A stretch of 64,000 nt of DNA from Paraglaciecola sp. (GTDB lineage Bacteria; Pseudomonadota; Gammaproteobacteria; Enterobacterales; Alteromonadaceae), in NCBI GenBank assembly GCA_009993955.1, contig JAACSL010000011.1, positions 56,882 to 120,881 on the forward strand, written 5' to 3'. Below, in pieces: positions 62,897-64,000 of this stretch. The position numbers and the translations under genes are program-made. Numbering within the stretch: the first letter of the stretch is position 1; each line of letters opens with the position of its first letter. The notes under the pieces are model-generated. The model was not told the DNA's origin. It ran no database searches and was given only the letters and a program-made list of their open reading frames with translations.

Positions 62897-63306
62897 TGTG
62901 AAAACCGAGTAGTGAAATTGAAATTAGTTGAAAACTAAACAGTGTCATTCACACGTCCATAATGATCGGCACCCAGTCTCGCCTTCCTTGGCGAGCCGTT
63001 CAACTGGGCGCCACTGCGTCGCTAAAGAATCCAGTTTCACCCTGTCTGGGCATTGGCCAAGTTGTGGCATAAATCGGGTAAGTTGGAGTCGAGAGGAAAG
63101 TCGCTTTCTTCGATTTTATTCCGTGTTTCTGAACATGATTCTACTCTGGTTAAATACCACAAAAGCCAAACAAAATTACCGCTGGGCTTTTAAATAGGAT
63201 TATGAAAGTATGAGAAAAACTAAATCTTAGTCGAAGATAAAATCATGAATGTTAAATCTGGGTTTAACACGAATTCCGGAAAATACGCTGTTAGCAGGTA
63301 GGCACA
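62897..63306. other. Non-coding stretch between the repeat element and the last gene
   Basis: No frame here has convincing coding character or a known family. It contains GC-rich and AT-rich patches in turn, as in decayed accessory DNA. Nothing else is recognised. Confidence 0.4.
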
Positions 63307-63720
63307 ATGCATCCCAAAGAAGCAGTCGAACTTCTCATGAACGATGGCATTTCATTCGCAAAAAGAATGCTTAGTGAATATGGAGAATTCCACCCATATG
63401 GTCGGGTTCTCGGAGCCGACTCGAAGATTGTAGTTGTGGCCGTTAATGACGTAAATGAATATCCAATTGGAGCAGAGTATTTACAATTACTCGAGGATGG
63501 GCTTCGAGATAAAGCCTCTAAAGATGGTGATATGGCAATTGCAACTTTCGCAAATGTCACTTTGCGAGGTAAAAACGCAGAACCAATTGAAGCAATTCAG
63601 GTTAGCCTGGAACACATAAGCGGATATTCAGTTAATGTTTACTATCCTTATTCAATTAACGAAGGTGATGTTAAGTATGGTGATCTCATTGCCATGACAA
63701 GAGCGCCAAATATATTTTAG
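63307..63720 (+). CDS. Conserved-looking hypothetical protein, 137 residues
   Basis: A soluble, acidic alpha/beta protein beginning MHPKEAVELLMNDGISFAKRMLSEYGEFHPYGRVL, with a central IVVVAVNDVNEYPIGAEYLQLLEDGL and a C-terminal SGYSVNVYYPYSI. No signal peptide, membrane segment or catalytic motif is evident. A good AGG-rich ribosome site (GGTAGG) is next to the ATG, and the reading frame has regular codon use, so it is probably real. Stand-alone proteins of this size and style often sit in genomic islands. I do not recognise the family. Confidence 0.65.
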   Translation: MHPKEAVELLMNDGISFAKRMLSEYGEFHPYGRVLGADSKIVVVAVNDVNEYPIGAEYLQLLEDGLRDKASKDGDMAIATFANVTLRGKNAEPIEAIQVSLEHISGYSVNVYYPYSINEGDVKYGDLIAMTRAPNIF

Positions 63721-64000
63721 TAAGTTGCCTGTCACCAAGCGCACGCGGTAAGACGAAAGCAAAGCTGACGCCGCTGATGTGAGGCGTTAATTCGAAGAAA
63801 TTTTGCTGCATTTTCCCGTTTAAACATTCCCTGAGTAGCGCCAGAATTAATTGAGTAAACTGGTAGGGATAGCCAGTTTAGCTTTGTCTTGTCGGGAACA
63901 AGTCAAAGCGGCTTAGTTAACCCCAATCCTGTTTAAGAAATTGAACTAAATGCCTGTTCCAAGATCCGATCTTTCGACCAAGAAAGTGGGAACCAACAGA
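63721..64000. other. Window end: non-coding, with one hairpin
   Basis: No gene is seen in the last 280 bp. TAAACTGG (63856-63863) pairs with CCAGTTTA (63873-63880) around a nine-base loop, without a T-run. Confidence 0.45.

Noticed and set aside
62631..62912. Open reading frames through the palindrome chain
   Set aside because: The frames come from the hairpin arms and have low-information translations and no ribosome sites.
63291..63790. Possible integron cassette (GTTAGCA before and GGCGTTAATT after the 63307 gene, about 500 bp apart)
   Set aside because: Neither end fits GTTRRRY fully, and no complementary TAACGCC-type left arm is found after the gene, so an attC hairpin cannot be drawn.
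1..64000. tRNA, rRNA, CRISPR arrays, insertion sequences, prophage
   Set aside because: No cloverleaf, rRNA segment, regular spaced repeats, transposase or phage genes were recognised on reading; a covariance-model scan was not possible.

Overview
The window looks like chromosomal DNA of a marine gammaproteobacterium, most likely Alteromonadales (Alteromonas, Paraglaciecola or Aestuariibacter-like). This rests on gene content and order: hexR/zwf-pgl-edd-glk-eda next to pykA, a yejK / yejL-yejM divergon, an argE / argCBFGH-argA divergon, a valine-degradation operon preceded by a LiuR-type site, and TrhO and MgsA. No rRNA, tRNA, CRISPR array or intact insertion sequence was seen. Assignments come from reading protein motifs; no database search was run.

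Left part (1-15.0 kb): a partial Rieske oxygenase and a TetR regulator, then a coherent sulfide/sulfane-sulfur module. It holds a diheme cytochrome c-rhodanese fusion, a beta-barrel protein, a short MauE-like protein, a DUF442 phosphatase-like protein, a TauE/SafE permease, an ETHE1-like persulfide dioxygenase, a complete cydABDC set (CioA-like bd oxidase plus its CydDC exporter), a sulfide:quinone oxidoreductase and a divergent sigma-54 activator. That activator has cysteines at 48/59/66, the spacing I recall for the sulfane-sulfur sensor FisR. Sigma-54-like (GG-N10-GC) elements can be drawn before pdo (strong), sqr (good -24 element, imperfect -12), cydA and the cytochrome-rhodanese gene (both weaker). 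Inferred flow: SQR oxidises sulfide to persulfide and reduces quinone, PDO and rhodanese process the persulfide, and a bd oxidase that tolerates sulfide reoxidises the quinol.

Middle (15-42.6 kb): a DPP-IV lipoprotein, a PQQ-type sugar dehydrogenase, an ECF sigma factor (apparently starting at ATT) convergent with a YciI/DGPF protein, a receiver-TPR protein, the valine catabolic operon mmsA-acdH-HIBCH-mmsB-SDR, a 7TMR-DISM diguanylate cyclase that seems to start at CTG, a PEP-CTERM-like secreted protein, rlmA broken by a one-base shift in a G6 run, yejM/yejL/yejK, a PTPS-like protein, an M23 peptidase, a solute-binding protein, a CBS protein, TrhO and an EF-hand protein.

Right (42.7-64 kb): pykA, hexR and the zwf operon form an Entner-Doudoroff regulon with three HexR-like palindromes. 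The arginine genes converge on it across a bidirectional terminator and are divergent from argE; a strong minus-strand terminator sits in the argC-argE gap. Beyond argE lie a GGDEF gene split by an in-frame TAG, mgsA, about 330 bp made of consecutive inverted repeats, and an unrecognised small gene. This last 1.5 kb looks like accessory or variable DNA.
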